Of a stretch of 50,000 nt of DNA, positions 23,308 to 34,578 are shown piece by piece. The stretch's first letter is position 1; every line of letters begins with the position of its first letter. The position numbers and the translations under genes are program-made. A model generated the notes under the pieces. That model was given only the letters and a program-made list of their open reading frames with translations, was not told the DNA's origin and ran no database searches. The stretch comes from Acanthamoeba sp. SK_2022b (taxonomy: Eukaryota > Discosea > Longamoebia > Acanthamoebidae): positions 1 through 50,000 of the forward strand of contig JANDJZ010001713.1 of the NCBI GenBank assembly GCA_027943245.1, read 5' to 3'.

Positions 23308-23975
23308 AACCACCGTCCCTGCCTGAAGCGCATGCAACAAGCCTTGTTGGAAATGTCTGGCTGGCAGATAGAGGAAGTCTCACTTGCCCGGGCTTGCAAC
23401 TGTGGAATAACGGCGTGGGTATGGGTTGCCATTTTATGCCCTTCCTCAATCGAAGCTCCAGGTCCTTGAACGTACCACGACGCGTCGACGTAGTTCGGCA
23501 ATGCGCACGACTTGCATCTGCAATGTCAGCCAAACCACCGTACGTCGTGATGTGCCGACACCGCGATATGGATACCTCATTCTAATTTTGTCCTGGTCGA
23601 ACACGCTGGCGTTGACAGGAAACAGACTGCGATTGTTGTCGTCGGCTGTTGCAGTGGGCCCTCGCAGGGCTTCCGAATCACGCGAGCCAGAGATGGTGAG
23701 ACCATTGCTTCGGTGCCCCCTTGTTGCCTTATTGAGCTTTTCTTTTCCTTTGCCGTACGAGCAGTTGTTGCGTTCCCAAGTTGTCCGGCATATTGTTTGT
23801 TACCTTGAGCTGGTGGTTGTGGAGGGCATGGTGATTGTCACCTCGAGCAGTTGCGCTGCTGAAGGGACAACCAGCTACTGAGCAACGAACGCAAGTACAA
23901 AAGGCTGGCAACATCCACGATCAGATGACTTACACCATACAAGACAACATTACATCTACCTGATTATCGTCAACA
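23308..23975. other. Intergenic, no gene recognised
   Basis: About 670 bases after copy C. Short frames exist on both strands (for example minus 23304-23501 and plus 23426-23881), but none has a recognisable domain or a persuasive exon structure. Confidence 0.4.
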
Positions 23976-24542
23976 ATGGGCAAGTACACAGGCCATGCTT
24001 GTTCTCCCAAGCAGATGAAGCAAAGGTGGGCACGCTGTCCTCCTGGTGACCATATGGATGACATTCCTGAGCCTGGATCAAGGAGCAGGAATCAGTACAG
24101 TTTGATGGAACCTGAGGATGCTTTAATACATTCCTACATCTTCCTGATTAAGAGTACAATTATCACTCCAACTGTTGTGAGCAGCCCATGCTGGGTACTT
24201 CCCACTTGTAAGGGCATTACAATTACAAAGTCTGGTTATGCTAGGTTTAGCCATATGGGCAAGAGGATCTTATGCCATGTGTTTATATATCTGTTTCACA
24301 ATGTTGGACATCAAGATCTTGATGAAGAAGATATGGATGTCTCTCATTTGTGTGGCAATCCTGCCTGTGTACAACCTGCACATCTGGTCAGAGAAACCAG
24401 GGTGGAGAATATAGCAAGGATCAACTGTGTAGGTACAGCAGTACCAGCTGGTGTGGATGGGCCTGTCATTTGCTTTTGCCATCATCAACCTAAATGTGTG
24501 AAGAGGACTGCCTACAATTCCAAGATGATTCAAGCATCGTAA
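23976..24542 (+). CDS. His-Me finger (zf-His_Me_endon, I-PpoI-like) endonuclease
   Basis: Single-exon gene of 188 codons. The C-terminal half carries the His-Cys box: GYARFSHMGKRI then SHLCGNPACVQPAHL and ENIARINC. This matches the zinc-binding, catalytic region of the I-PpoI type of His-Me (beta-beta-alpha-metal) endonucleases. The His of SHLC is the expected general base, the Asn of VEN the expected metal ligand, and the Cys/His residues around NPACVQPAH the zinc ligands. The N-terminal half is not recognised. The gene lacks introns and is visibly AT-richer than its neighbours (many aat, tta and gat codons), in an otherwise gene-poor stretch, suggesting acquisition from a mobile or foreign source. 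Whether it is a homing enzyme, a domesticated nuclease or a transcription-factor-like DNA binder is open. Confidence 0.82.
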   Translation: MGKYTGHACSPKQMKQRWARCPPGDHMDDIPEPGSRSRNQYSLMEPEDALIHSYIFLIKSTIITPTVVSSPCWVLPTCKGITITKSGYARFSHMGKRILCHVFIYLFHNVGHQDLDEEDMDVSHLCGNPACVQPAHLVRETRVENIARINCVGTAVPAGVDGPVICFCHHQPKCVKRTAYNSKMIQAS

Positions 24543-25962
24543 TCATGCTACATGTAGAGTTGTCACCACATACAATAAACACCAGGCAATACAGCCTGAC
24601 TGGCGCAGCAGCCCCAAGTGCGGGACGATAGCTGCCGCGACCTGGTCGCGCAAAGGAAAGAAAGCGAAGCGACCCAAATGACGAACGTAGCGAGAGGAGC
24701 GCAAATGTCGTCGCGACCCCGCAGCAAAACGCAGAACGAGCTGGTGTTCAGATGCTTCACCGACACCTCGGCTCGTGTGCGAGGTGAGCCACATGATCAA
24801 ACATATCAGTACCGCTGATTTACAATAGCTCGGACATACCATGGCTAGCACGCTTCTCCCCTATCTACTTTGGTTGTGATGTCACTGTGGAAGACCGCAC
24901 ATGCGCCACAAAGCTCCAAAGGCACCAAGACGACGAGGAAATCGGAAGAGGACAATGGTGACGGCCGAAGAACGAGGTTGAAGTAGTCTTTGAACAGCAA
25001 AGCGGTTCACGTTTGCAAACCAGAAAAGGTGGATGACCAAGGGCACCATTACTGCTCGCCTATCCACACCACAGGTTCAAGAAGCTCAATATGGTGGTAA
25101 ACCAACCTTACTGATCTTCCTTCTTCCACGCCACACCATTGTGCAGGATGAACCACATTCAGCCGAGAAAGACTCCGAGGGAAAGAGAGCAGATCATCAC
25201 GTACGCTTTGTAGCCTCTCGAACGAGCTTACCCGACCTCCTCAACTAACCACCACAGATCTCGACTCGCTAGCGACGTACCAGCTACGACGCCTACCGCT
25301 GGCGGCCGAGTAAGAGAGCCGATTGCAAAGAGGATACGAACCAAAGGCGACGTCACTCACATATGCTCTCTGGTTGTGCTTCTCTCTCTCTCGCACGCTC
25401 CTGCTGCGCGGATAAGCCTTGGGCTGTGTTTGTGGGATTGGGCGGGCATGTCGGAGGAGGTAAATCGGGCGATACCAATCCAACCTGTTTCCGAGAGCAG
25501 GGCATGAACCCAGGTCTCCCTCGAGTCCCTGACTCGAGCCCGCCCGACGACCAGCTGGCCTTACCGCGGAGTGGCGCTACGCCTGTGCCAGCAGCACCCC
25601 GAGCTGACCGACGAGAAGCAGCGACAGCTGTGCGCGTCGTGGCCGACCGATACCGGCACAAAGCCCTCCTCTCGACGAAGCCAAACCCACACCCAAGAGC
25701 TTAAACGTGCATCAACGTAGACGAGTGGCCTTAAACACGGTGTGTTGGCCGACCATAACTTTGGTGGCGCTGCCTCGCACGGAGTTAAGAAATTCTACGG
25801 CTTTTAAGGCTTGGGCACAATAGGATTGCCGATCGAACGGAATAAGCTGTCACGTCGTTTGCACTTTGTGGAGACCTAGGTCACCAACTTGCAACCAGAA
25901 GAAGATCTTTAAGAAGCCTGGCGGATAAAACTGCTCACGTAATAAAACTGCTCATTACCGAT
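24543..25962. other. Gene-poor stretch, no gene recognised
   Basis: About 1.4 kb with only short frames. Bases 25558-25680 read as a polar peptide (LCQQHPELTDEKQRQLCASW) that could be a gene fragment, but I cannot name it. A perfect hairpin lies at 25520-25538. Nothing else is supportable. Confidence 0.4.
25520..25538. repeat. Perfect hairpin, 8-bp arms and 3-nt loop
   Basis: CTCGAGTC and GACTCGAG are exact reverse complements separated by CCT. On the minus strand the hairpin lies between an A-box-like GGCCAGCTGG (25552-25561) and a B-box-like GGTTCATGCC, so the region vaguely recalls a tRNA-derived element. No acceptor stem or proper anticodon loop can be built. Confidence 0.35.
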
Positions 25963-26556
25963 ATGAAGGTCGCGTTTCTCGCTGTAGTTGCTTTCGCCCT
26001 CCTCCTGGCCCTCGACGTTACCTCGGCCAACCGACCCAGAAGGGATAGGGACTGGACTCACCACCAGCTTTCTGTTCTGGAGAAATTCGTCACCGACGTC
26101 TACAACCCCAGCGAACTCTTCTTCGGCACCGCACCCCTCCAGCAAGGCACGTTCCAACCTCTTGATACTGGTGATGGAGTGTTTGGTGTTCTCACCAACG
26201 GGCGGTGGGTAACAGACGTGTTTGCCAATTTGTTGTACACTGTTGACGGCACCGAGGTGGTTGGCTTCAACTCGGGCCTATGCACGATAACACCCGCCGT
26301 TAACAACACGGGCTCGTTCTACGATATGTGCAACATTGTCCTCTTCTTCAACAACGGAACCGACCAACTCTCCCTCCTGTCCGCCCTTAACTTCGACGAT
26401 CCGGTGTCACCCCTTGCCGTTACCGGCGGCGTTGGAGCGTTCCTGGGAGCCTCTGGCAGCTGCCTCACCACCGAGAGCACTTCTAGCTCCGGCGTTGGCA
26501 CTTTCTTGTATGAATGTGACTTCTGGACACCCAACTTCAGGCCTAAGTGCATGTAA
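25963..26556 (+). CDS. Secreted dirigent / allene-oxide-cyclase-like beta-barrel protein
   Basis: Intronless gene of 197 codons. Residues 1-21 form a clear signal peptide (core VAFALLLALDVTS). The mature part has the pattern of the dirigent/allene oxide cyclase superfamily: FANLLYTVDGTEVVGFNSGLCT, a central CNIVLFF strand, then PLAVTGGVGAFLGASGS, matching the AITGGTGxYxGAxG signature. That fold binds small hydrophobic molecules; dirigent proteins steer phenoxy-radical coupling and AOC cyclises an epoxide. Three N-x-S/T sites are visible (NNT and NGT among them). The catalytic residues of either family cannot be assigned here, so the role (secreted or cell-wall/cyst protein) is inference only. 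Confidence 0.65.
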   Translation: MKVAFLAVVAFALLLALDVTSANRPRRDRDWTHHQLSVLEKFVTDVYNPSELFFGTAPLQQGTFQPLDTGDGVFGVLTNGRWVTDVFANLLYTVDGTEVVGFNSGLCTITPAVNNTGSFYDMCNIVLFFNNGTDQLSLLSALNFDDPVSPLAVTGGVGAFLGASGSCLTTESTSSSGVGTFLYECDFWTPNFRPKCM

Positions 26557-26731
26557 GCAAGCTGCCTGTCTGGCACTTACCAGTAAACCATTCCCATCTC
26601 TCCCAGGTGCCTTCCACCGCTGCCGCTACTACTTCATAGCATCGCAATTTGGACGTTGTTTTGTCCGCCGTCGTTACGTGCAAGGCCTATCAGTGCTTAG
26701 GCAGATACATACACCTGGCTCGGCAGATGGG

Positions 26732-29149
26732 CTACAACTTGGCAGCGACGCCGCCGGGGAACGGGTGGTGATGGTGATGCTGCGCAGCCGACACCTCCTC
26801 GCGGTGGAGCTGTTTGACCAGGCGACGCAGGATCTTGCCGCTGGCCGACTTGGGGATGGCTCCCACGAACTGCACTCCACCGCGAAGTCTCTTGGATGGA
26901 GCCACCTTCTTGTTGAGCCATTCCGCCACGTCCTTTTCCAGCAACTCTCCGGCATCGGCCTTCTTCACAACAAACGCCTTTGGCAGCTGCACATTACATG
27001 TGTAGGCAGGATTTCTCATCAATCGGCTGAGGGCGCACACGAGGTGTAGAGTAACAAGAGGAGGTAACCTCGCCAGCATAAGCGTCCGGAATGCCCACCA
27101 CGGCCACGTCAGCAATGGCCGGATGGTCCAGCAGCTTGGCCTCCAACTCTGCGGGCGGCACCTGAAAGCCTGCCAGGCAAATGATAGAGAAAGACGACTC
27201 TTAAAGCTACCACCACGTGTGAGAAACAGGTCATTGTGGTGCTACCCTTGTACTTGATGAGCTCCTTGGCGCGGTCAATAATGAAGTAGTAGCCCTCGCG
27301 GTCTACCTTGGCAATATCGCCCGTGTGAAGGAAGCCTTCAGCGTCAATGGTCTCTTTGGTGGCATCCGGCCGGTTCAAGTAACCTTTGCAAAAAAAAAAA
27401 CGGCATGTCAATACCTCCTTAGCTTCAAAAAGGGCGTGGTTAGGAGAACCTTGCATAATATTGGGACCGCGCACGCAAAGCTCACCTTCTTCGTCGTAGG
27501 AATGGAGTGGTTTGCCTGTTTCCAAGTGCACCAATTTGGCCTCACAATTGGGGATAAGTCTGTTGCAAGTCAGAATTTCCGAATGAAACGATAAGAGGGG
27601 CAAGAAATGGAAGCGTAACTGGCCGCATGATCCGGGAGGGACGCGAGAGTCGGTGAGGAGGCACACGTGGGAAAGAGGCGACATCTCCGTCATGCCATAG
27701 CCCTGTATGATGCGCACCTTGGGCAGCCGCTGTCGCAGCTGGTCCTCAACCTCGCCTGCATATGCGTTGGCATTGGTTGATGAGTCACTGCGGTGCGTCC
27801 CCGCCCAGGTGGCAGTCAGTGTGTACGCGAAAGCGGAGCCGCGCCCGAGAAAATGCCTCGGAGTGATGACACATCATAATGTGCTACGCTAGGGTGCTTG
27901 GCGAGCAGAAGCGCAATTGGAGGCACGATGTGCGCCACCGTCACCTTGTGCTCCTGTACGCAACACACCGCTGACGTTAAATATATAAAAATAAATTCTA
28001 AATAAACGTTTCACGCATTACAGGAGTGAGGTGGGGCCGCACCTGTACAAGCCCGAGGTACGAGGTGAGGTCGAAGGAAGATAGCGCTACCAGCTTGACA
28101 CCCCGGTAGAGGCCCGCATGCATAACAACCACCATGCCGTAGATGTGGAACCAGGGCAGCGTGGCCAGGAACACATCTCCGGGTCCCACGGTGCTTTCCA
28201 TCCCCACGTACTGTCAAGTGAGCAACGAATAATCAAGAGCGGTGAGACGGATCCGTAGAGAAGAAGAGAGTGGGAACTAAGTACTTGCGAGATGTTGGCG
28301 ACGAGGTTGAAGTGGGTCAGAGCCACACCCTTGCTGAGGCCGGTGGTGCCGCTTGAGTACGGCAGGGCGACGAGGTCCGTCTTGGGGTTGATCTTCACTT
28401 GGGGCGGGGCGTTGGGGCAGGCCAGTAGCTGAGCAAACGACTTCGCGTCGCCCGATGCGGCCTTACCGATGACGTAGAGCTGCTTGATCGACGGGCCCAC
28501 GGCCTTAACTGCAGTTTCTGCCTGTATTGCCAGCCAGCGTCAAACCACTGAGCATGTAAAGAGGCCTACACGCAACGACAACAATAGCAACCTTATCGAG
28601 GTATTGGGAAAAGGTGATGAGGTAGGCGGCGCCGGCGTCCTTGAGTTGCCGTGCTAGCTCGTCGGCCGTGTACTGCGGACTGCAAGTGGTGCACACCGCA
28701 CCTGAACGATACGGAAGGCGCAAGGGGTGAGCGGGGCACATGATGCACGAGCTGAACGCGTATGTACCAAGGGAAGCAATGGCGTAGATGGCGATCGGGT
28801 ACTCGATGACATTGGGCGCAAACAAGCACACGACATCTCCCTTCCGCACCCCATCCTCGTGCAAACCCGCAGCCACCTAAAATAAATGCATTTTTAATTT
28901 TCTTAAACACGACAATGATTAATTTTGAAACAATATAAGAAAATAGTATGTATAAATGACGCGCACCGCACGAACAGCAGCACGCAGTTGTCGGGGAGTG
29001 AGGGTGCGCCCTTGCGGGTCGGCCAGGATGGCGCGGTCAGGCGCTGAACCAAAGGCAGTCGAACTCAGGACGAACTCGGAGAGGGACACATCAGTGGGCA
29101 ACTTTACTGGCGGATACCTGCTTTGATGCACTTGCGGAGGCACCTCCAT
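26732..29149 (-). CDS. 4-coumarate:CoA ligase-like acyl-CoA synthetase with peroxisomal C-terminus
   Basis: ANL-superfamily adenylating enzyme that should activate a carboxylic acid with ATP and join it to CoA. From the start at 29149 the exons give [40 protein letters not shown], the P-loop [77 protein letters not shown] with [10 protein letters not shown], and the C-terminal [14 protein letters not shown] containing the catalytic Lys. All core motifs (A3, A5, A7, A8, A10) are present. The protein ends -AKL, a type 1 peroxisomal targeting signal, and has no leader. A His-rich stretch precedes the end. The natural substrate (aromatic or fatty acid) cannot be told. Its start lies 98 bp downstream of the NAA35 stop on the same strand. 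Confidence 0.9.
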
Positions 29150-29247
29150 CTTGAAGATAACCGCAACAAGTCAAGAAAAGTTGGCGTTTCGTTTCTTTTC
29201 TCTGCGATAAATTTGTTTTTTTCTTTTGGCTGTCCGCCGAAGAGACA

Positions 29248-30798
29248 TCAGCTTGTCTTGTCAACGCTGCCGTCGGTGGTGACTTCGTCGTCTTTCTTGT
29301 TGGCCCCTCCTTTCTTCTTCTTTCGCCTGTTGGCCTTCTTCTTCTCGCCGTCATTGGTGGCAGCACCTGTACCCCGGATTGCTTAGCTCCAGTGACATCA
29401 GCGCAGACATATGAAAATAGCAACGCAAGAGAGTCAAGCGTCCGTACTCTGCTTGTCCTTGAGAGATACGACTGGGTAGTGCTTGTTGAGACGGAAGTCG
29501 TAATCCACCTCCTTGGTAGCGATGGCCTTCGGAGCCTTGGCCGTCTCTATGTCCTTCAGCAGCTCGGCGACAGTGGCCAGGTTGGCCTCGACCACCTGGG
29601 TGAGGGACTTGAGCTCCTGCGGAAGCGGAAGAGACGTACACGTCAGGCCAACAACAAATGAAATAAATTGAAAACTCTTGCGGGCATACTTGGGCGACCA
29701 CGGGAGGAGGAGGGTAGGCGTGGGCGACGGCCATGCCGAGCGCGGCCTTTGCCTCCTTGAAAGCATCAGAAGCCGACTTGTAGATGCCCTCCGCGCTCCG
29801 GTGATGCTTCTCGATGAGTTCGTTGGTGAGGTTGATATAGTGGTCCGGGTGCAGGGCGGGCGGATTGACCAGACGCTGAAACCCTCCAAAGCGACTGGGT
29901 TTCCACAACAGTAGGCCACATCAGCAGCTGCTCCAGCATCGCTCTAAGCTGCGGAGTGGGGGAGGGGAGTGCTGACCTGAAGAAGCGGTTCTCCAGGGAC
30001 CCATACTCGGAGCCATCGGTCTTGTCGGTGAGCGAACGGCCTTGGTGCACGCCCAGCCCCACCAGGAACTGATTGATTGTAGGTTTTTAAGAGAGTGAGC
30101 ACACGGTCTTTCCACCGGATGAACAAAGGAAGGCTCATGTACGCGATAGAGGCCCTGCGCAAGCTGATGGTGGGCGTAGGTCGTCAGCTGACGGGAGGAG
30201 AAGTCGAGAGTGGCCAGCGTGCTGCCCGGCCCCGTCGATTCTACCTCTTGAGCCGCTTTACCGGCCGGCTGGTCGTCGGATCGTTGAGTGAGTCGCGCGA
30301 GGGTAACAAATGACCAAAAGGCAAAATGCGCGTGCGCGTGTCAGGAGTACAAGGCACCTTACGGCCACCAGGTTTGCCTCTGCCGGCAGTCCGCCGCTCG
30401 GCCACAGGCCGCCTGGCGCCGCCTGAGAGGGAGAGAGGAAAATTGTTTCAGTGAGCGCACGTGGGGGGAGGCAACGATCAATGAAAAGCGAGAAATGCGC
30501 GTACTGGACATGGTGGTGCCGGTCTGCTGCTTGGTGGCATCCCGCATCTGGACCTGCGTGCGGATGTGCATTCCGAGCAGGTAGTCCAGGTACCAGTAGA
30601 TCATCGGGTACTCGATGGGCTGGTAGAGTCCCAAGTCGAAGCCGGAGAGCAGGTATTGCCGCAGCACCGGGAACGTTTGGCTCACCACCTGACCCAACAT
30701 TCAAGTGGAGGCAATTTAAGTCGCACGTACACGCCCACTTTCAAAACAACGTGTCCATGAAGGGAACGCACAACCACACCCACCAATCCACCCACGTA

Positions 30799-30880
<82 letters not shown>

Positions 30881-33800
30881 CGCACCCAAGAGCTCCACCA
30901 GTACGTCACGCCGTCAGGCATGCCTCGCTTCATCCGCTCTCTCTGCCGATAGTCGTAAGTGTTTGAGAAAAATTCAAATTGTGAGGCTTGAGAAGAGGCG
31001 ACACAAACCTGCTTCTGGTCGATGAGGGCATCAACCATGTCGGCGTCGTGAACGAGCACAGACCAATCGTCGAGCGACCTGAGCAACTATGGAGGCGCAA
31101 GCCCAGAGACACAGTTTGTTTAAGAAGACATGATTGTGGTCGCGCACGCAGTAACAGGAACAGTACCTTTCGTCTTTGACGTGCCTGATTATAGGACAGA
31201 ATGCGGAACTGATGGGCAAGCACCTGTAGTTAACGGCAGGTGAGTGAAGGCCAGAGGCAGCTCCTCACGCATCGAACGTACCCGAGCGATCTTGTCCAGC
31301 GTAGACGCGCCCAGAGCATGCTCCACGACTCCAGTAGGGAGAGGGAAGGACTGCGCTCATCGGCCGTGAGTTGAAAAGCTGGGCATTCGCTAAAGTAGGA
31401 AGTTACCTTCATACTCTCCCGAATGACGTCGTGCATGTCGCGCTGACCCAAGAACTTGCGACTGTGGTAGCAGAGAAGCTGCAGATGGGGGCAACACCAC
31501 GCGTGAGCTGTATTCGCTCCGCCAAGCCGTGAGTTATGGTGTGGGCACATACTCGCATTCGAGATCGCGTGAGGATATCCGGATCACGCGCCGAGACCGT
31601 GATAACGAAGTCCTGCAGGGCCGAAAGCTCGTCCCTGCCCATGAGACCTTTTCCCGAACTCCTACAAAATTGGAATCACCCACAGGCGCCAACGACGGCA
31701 ACAGATGGTAAGTCATCGAGTGGACACACAAAAAGGCCACAGGGCAGAGGGTTAGGTGTCGTACGCATTGACCTCCTCCACTGCGTCGCACAAGCGAAGG
31801 TGGTTGTTGAAAATTGTCTGGAGGTAGGCGACTCCATCAGGTACCGAGAGGATGTCGATCACTCGCGGAGGTACTGACACTGGCATTCTGAACATTTTCA
31901 CCGCATGTCAAAAGGTAGAACCGACTCAGCATTGTACGTCCACTAGGCACATCGTCAAGGAGAAAGGTGGGGCACCTTCGGCCAGCACGAGGGTCAAAAA
32001 TGTGCTCGGGGATGTCGCCAGCAAGGCTGCGCGATATAATGGGGACCATAGTTAGCTTTCGTTGCCCTTGTGCAAGAGCCACACGCTGACTTTAAACTCG
32101 AGATAACGCGAGAGAGAAAGAGATCCAGTACCCTTGAGATTTAAGAATGAGCGGTAGATAGGAGAGAGCAGCCTCGATAGCGCGTTTCGCGCCCGGCAGG
32201 CCTTCTCCGGCGTTCTGATCCATGAGTTGCAGCATCACCAGGAAGGACTGAAAACCATATAGAAATTGACCGAGGTGAGCTGGTCTCCGTGGAGTGGGGC
32301 TACAAGCTTCTGTGCAGGGGCTGCGGGACACGGGAAGGGTTTGCACGACACCTTACGGAGTCTGAACCGGGCAAGAAGTGCTTCACAGTACTGCAGCTCT
32401 TTGGAGGCATCGCTCTGCAGCGGGACCGTCGCTGCGGGAGGGAAGACGTGACAGGTCAGTCGTTACATAGTCGGTTACTTAAGTACAAACATGGGATCGT
32501 ACTCTTGGGAAGTCCTTTCGTTTGGCCTTTGCGAAGCTTGATTTTGTTCTGGAGGTCCTCCTCGATTTCCTGTCAACGGGATCCGCGAACAAGTGCGTAA
32601 GTGTTGTTCGTTGGCGTTGGCTATTTTTTGCAGGTCTGTCCACGAATGCAGTACCTTGAGCTCGGTGAGCAGCTTGCTTCGATCAATGTCTTGCCCAAGT
32701 GCAAACCCAAATGTACTGGTCAGGAAATCGCCTTCTTCGTAGACATCGGCGTTCATGACCTTAACGCGAAAACCCAAAGACAATCGCAATTGAGCTACGG
32801 CACCATTCAGATAGGCATCAGGCTAGCATACCATAGTGCGAACTTCGTCACATGTCTTTGTAACCGAGCAGGCATAGGTTTTGAGCCACCTGTGGTTGTG
32901 AATGAGAACTCGATGCGAACCTCTTGGCGAGGAGGTGAGAGAGGAGGCATAAACTACCGGTTGGGTACCGCCTGAGGCTTGTGTGCGAACAGGCACGTCA
33001 GCACCGTTTGGGCAAGGTTGTAGCCGGTGTACCACGAGAGCTGGCGGAGCGAACAAAGTGCGCGTTAGCTCATGTTTGAGTCTTGTTCACGAGTGAATAG
33101 TCACAGTAGGTGTGTAGTGGGTGGTGAATTACCTCACAGCAGAGCATCTTGTCCATGATGGCAATCACCTGCGGAATAGTAAGCTCGGTGGGCAGGAGAT
33201 TGGCCTTTTGGGCCTCCTCAAAAGTGTAGACGCCCTCGGCGTCTATGCCGCTGTCCATCTTAGGATCCATGATCTAATAGAAAGCGAGAGAGAGACCCGA
33301 AAGAGAGTTAAAGTACATTCAGAGGCAGGAAATATGAGAAAAATAATGGAACTGAGCAGCGGGTGGTGGTAGAGCAGGCTACCTCGATCGCTGACATGGC
33401 CTCGAGCAGGCCAAACCCGGACGCTTGCAACAGCTGGCCCAGCTCCATGTCTGACGGTAAGGCAAAACAACGCCGGCGTCAGTGCGGCGGCCTCGAAGGA
33501 GCACCCCTGTGGTGAAGGAAAGTGAAAAGTAGTACAAGATACCTTCCGCGGCAGCCGATAGGTCATCGTCAACGACCACCCACTCGGTGTAGGCATCTGG
33601 TGGTTGATCGCTCTCAAAACTGACCACTTCCTTCTCCTGCTCCACACTGTGCGTGCAGCCGGCGGTCAATTGAAATTGTGGCCCACCATCGGAGCGAATT
33701 GGTTAAAATATAATTTTAGAATTCAAGCCTGGCGCATCAGCTCGATCACAAGCTGCTAGGCGAAGTGAGTAGCCTTAGAGGCCGAAGAAGATAATTATTA

Positions 33801-33928
33801 ATCGCCATGTGATTTGCCAATGCTCGAGTGAAACAAAACCGGAACACGGTGCAACTGGAAGAAGAAGGAGATATATACGCGATGGGAGTGCTGGTCTCGC
33901 CTGTTGTTGCCTTGGCCGCAGCCTCCAT
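29248..33928 (-). CDS. NAA35: NatC N-terminal acetyltransferase auxiliary subunit (MAK10/NAA35)
   Basis: Large multi-exon gene. The diagnostic N-terminal block is split by an intron: FGLLEAMSAIE then IMDPKMDSGID (about 33250-33440), followed by LSWYTGYNLAQTVLTCLFAH (about 33000). Later parts include IEYPMIYWYLDYLLG (about 30600) and FGGFQRLVNPPALHPDHYIN (about 29830-29890). These match MAK10/NAA35, the scaffold that anchors NatC (with NAA30 and NAA38) to ribosomes for acetylating Met-hydrophobic N-termini. The C-terminus ends in a Lys-rich run (KKKANRRKKKKGGANKK), plausible for ribosome or RNA contact. I chose the start at 33928 (MEAAAKATTGE, purine at -3) because it opens the first frame ahead of the recognised exons; exon 1-2 joining is uncertain. 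One intron carries a CA/GT microsatellite at 30800-30879. Confidence 0.88.
30800..30879. repeat. CA/GT microsatellite in a NAA35 intron
   Basis: Uninterrupted CA run on the plus strand (GT on the gene's strand), lying within an intron of NAA35 after the exon that contains MKRGMPDGVTYW. Confidence 0.95.
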
Positions 33929-34080
33929 TTTCTTCGGCGTAAATGCTCGCTGAGGAACACAAAATCACAAGATCTTTAAGAAAAGAAAAATGGCAAGAAA
34001 TTGTTTTTTTGGCTGGGGACAAAAAAGGGCTTGCGCAGCTTAACGGACGGTCTGCGAAACAAGCAAAGAACCACAAAAAG
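33929..34080. promoter_or_regulatory. Divergent promoter between NAA35 and the small secreted-protein gene
   Basis: Only 152 bp separate the two oppositely oriented start codons, so both promoters must overlap here or extend into genes. The stretch is AT-richer than the flanking exons. No specific motif is assigned. Confidence 0.45.
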
Positions 34081-34506
34081 ATGCGGCTAGTGTTCAGCGT
34101 TCTGCTTCTGGTGGCTGCCTTTAGCGCCGCTACGGAGGGTTATTCAGGCTGTAACGCAACCCCGATGAGTATCTCCCCTCCGATCTGCATTGGCTGCCAG
34201 GCCCCCAACGTGACTGTCAACTGGCCGAGCGGTAAGGAATATGGGTGGCTTCCGCTGCGCTTCAGCTACAACGAACGTCAGTACGGCGTCACGCTGCGTG
34301 CTGTGGACGATAAGGGACAAAACCGGACGCTGGAACTTCCCTCCCGCTTTCTCAGGCTGGAATATGTCCAGGGCCGTACCGAGGGTGCCCAAGTGGTGGG
34401 CGCGAATATCAACGAGTTCTTCCACTGGCCCATTGTTGTGCTCAACTCATGGAGACCTGGCTCCTTTTTCAACGCGACCTGCTGGGCGATGGGCTCTCGT
34501 TGGTAA
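34081..34506 (+). CDS. Small secreted protein, unrecognised
   Basis: Single-exon frame of 141 codons, beginning with a clear signal peptide (MRLVFSVLLLVAAFSAATEG). The mature region has six Cys, several N-x-S/T glycosylation sites (NAT, NVT, NRT, NAT) and a beta-rich pattern (VTVNW, LPLRFSYNERQYGVTLRAV). I do not recognise a family. The start at 34081 is preferred over upstream Met codons because it opens directly into the leader. It could be a lectin-like or cyst-wall protein, but nothing in the sequence shows this. Confidence 0.7.
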   Translation: MRLVFSVLLLVAAFSAATEGYSGCNATPMSISPPICIGCQAPNVTVNWPSGKEYGWLPLRFSYNERQYGVTLRAVDDKGQNRTLELPSRFLRLEYVQGRTEGAQVVGANINEFFHWPIVVLNSWRPGSFFNATCWAMGSRW

Positions 34507-34578
34507 GGTAATAAAGCGTGGCAACAAGCGAACGACGTTTCACACCAAGTCTGAGCTGCTTGTTGGCTGCTGCACCAC

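Noticed and set aside
25440..25570. Possible tRNA gene on the minus strand
   Set aside because: There is no 7-bp acceptor stem and no loop with U at position 33; only box-like strings are present.
30800..30879. CRISPR or tandem-repeat array
   Set aside because: Plain dinucleotide microsatellite with no spacer structure; the genome is eukaryotic.
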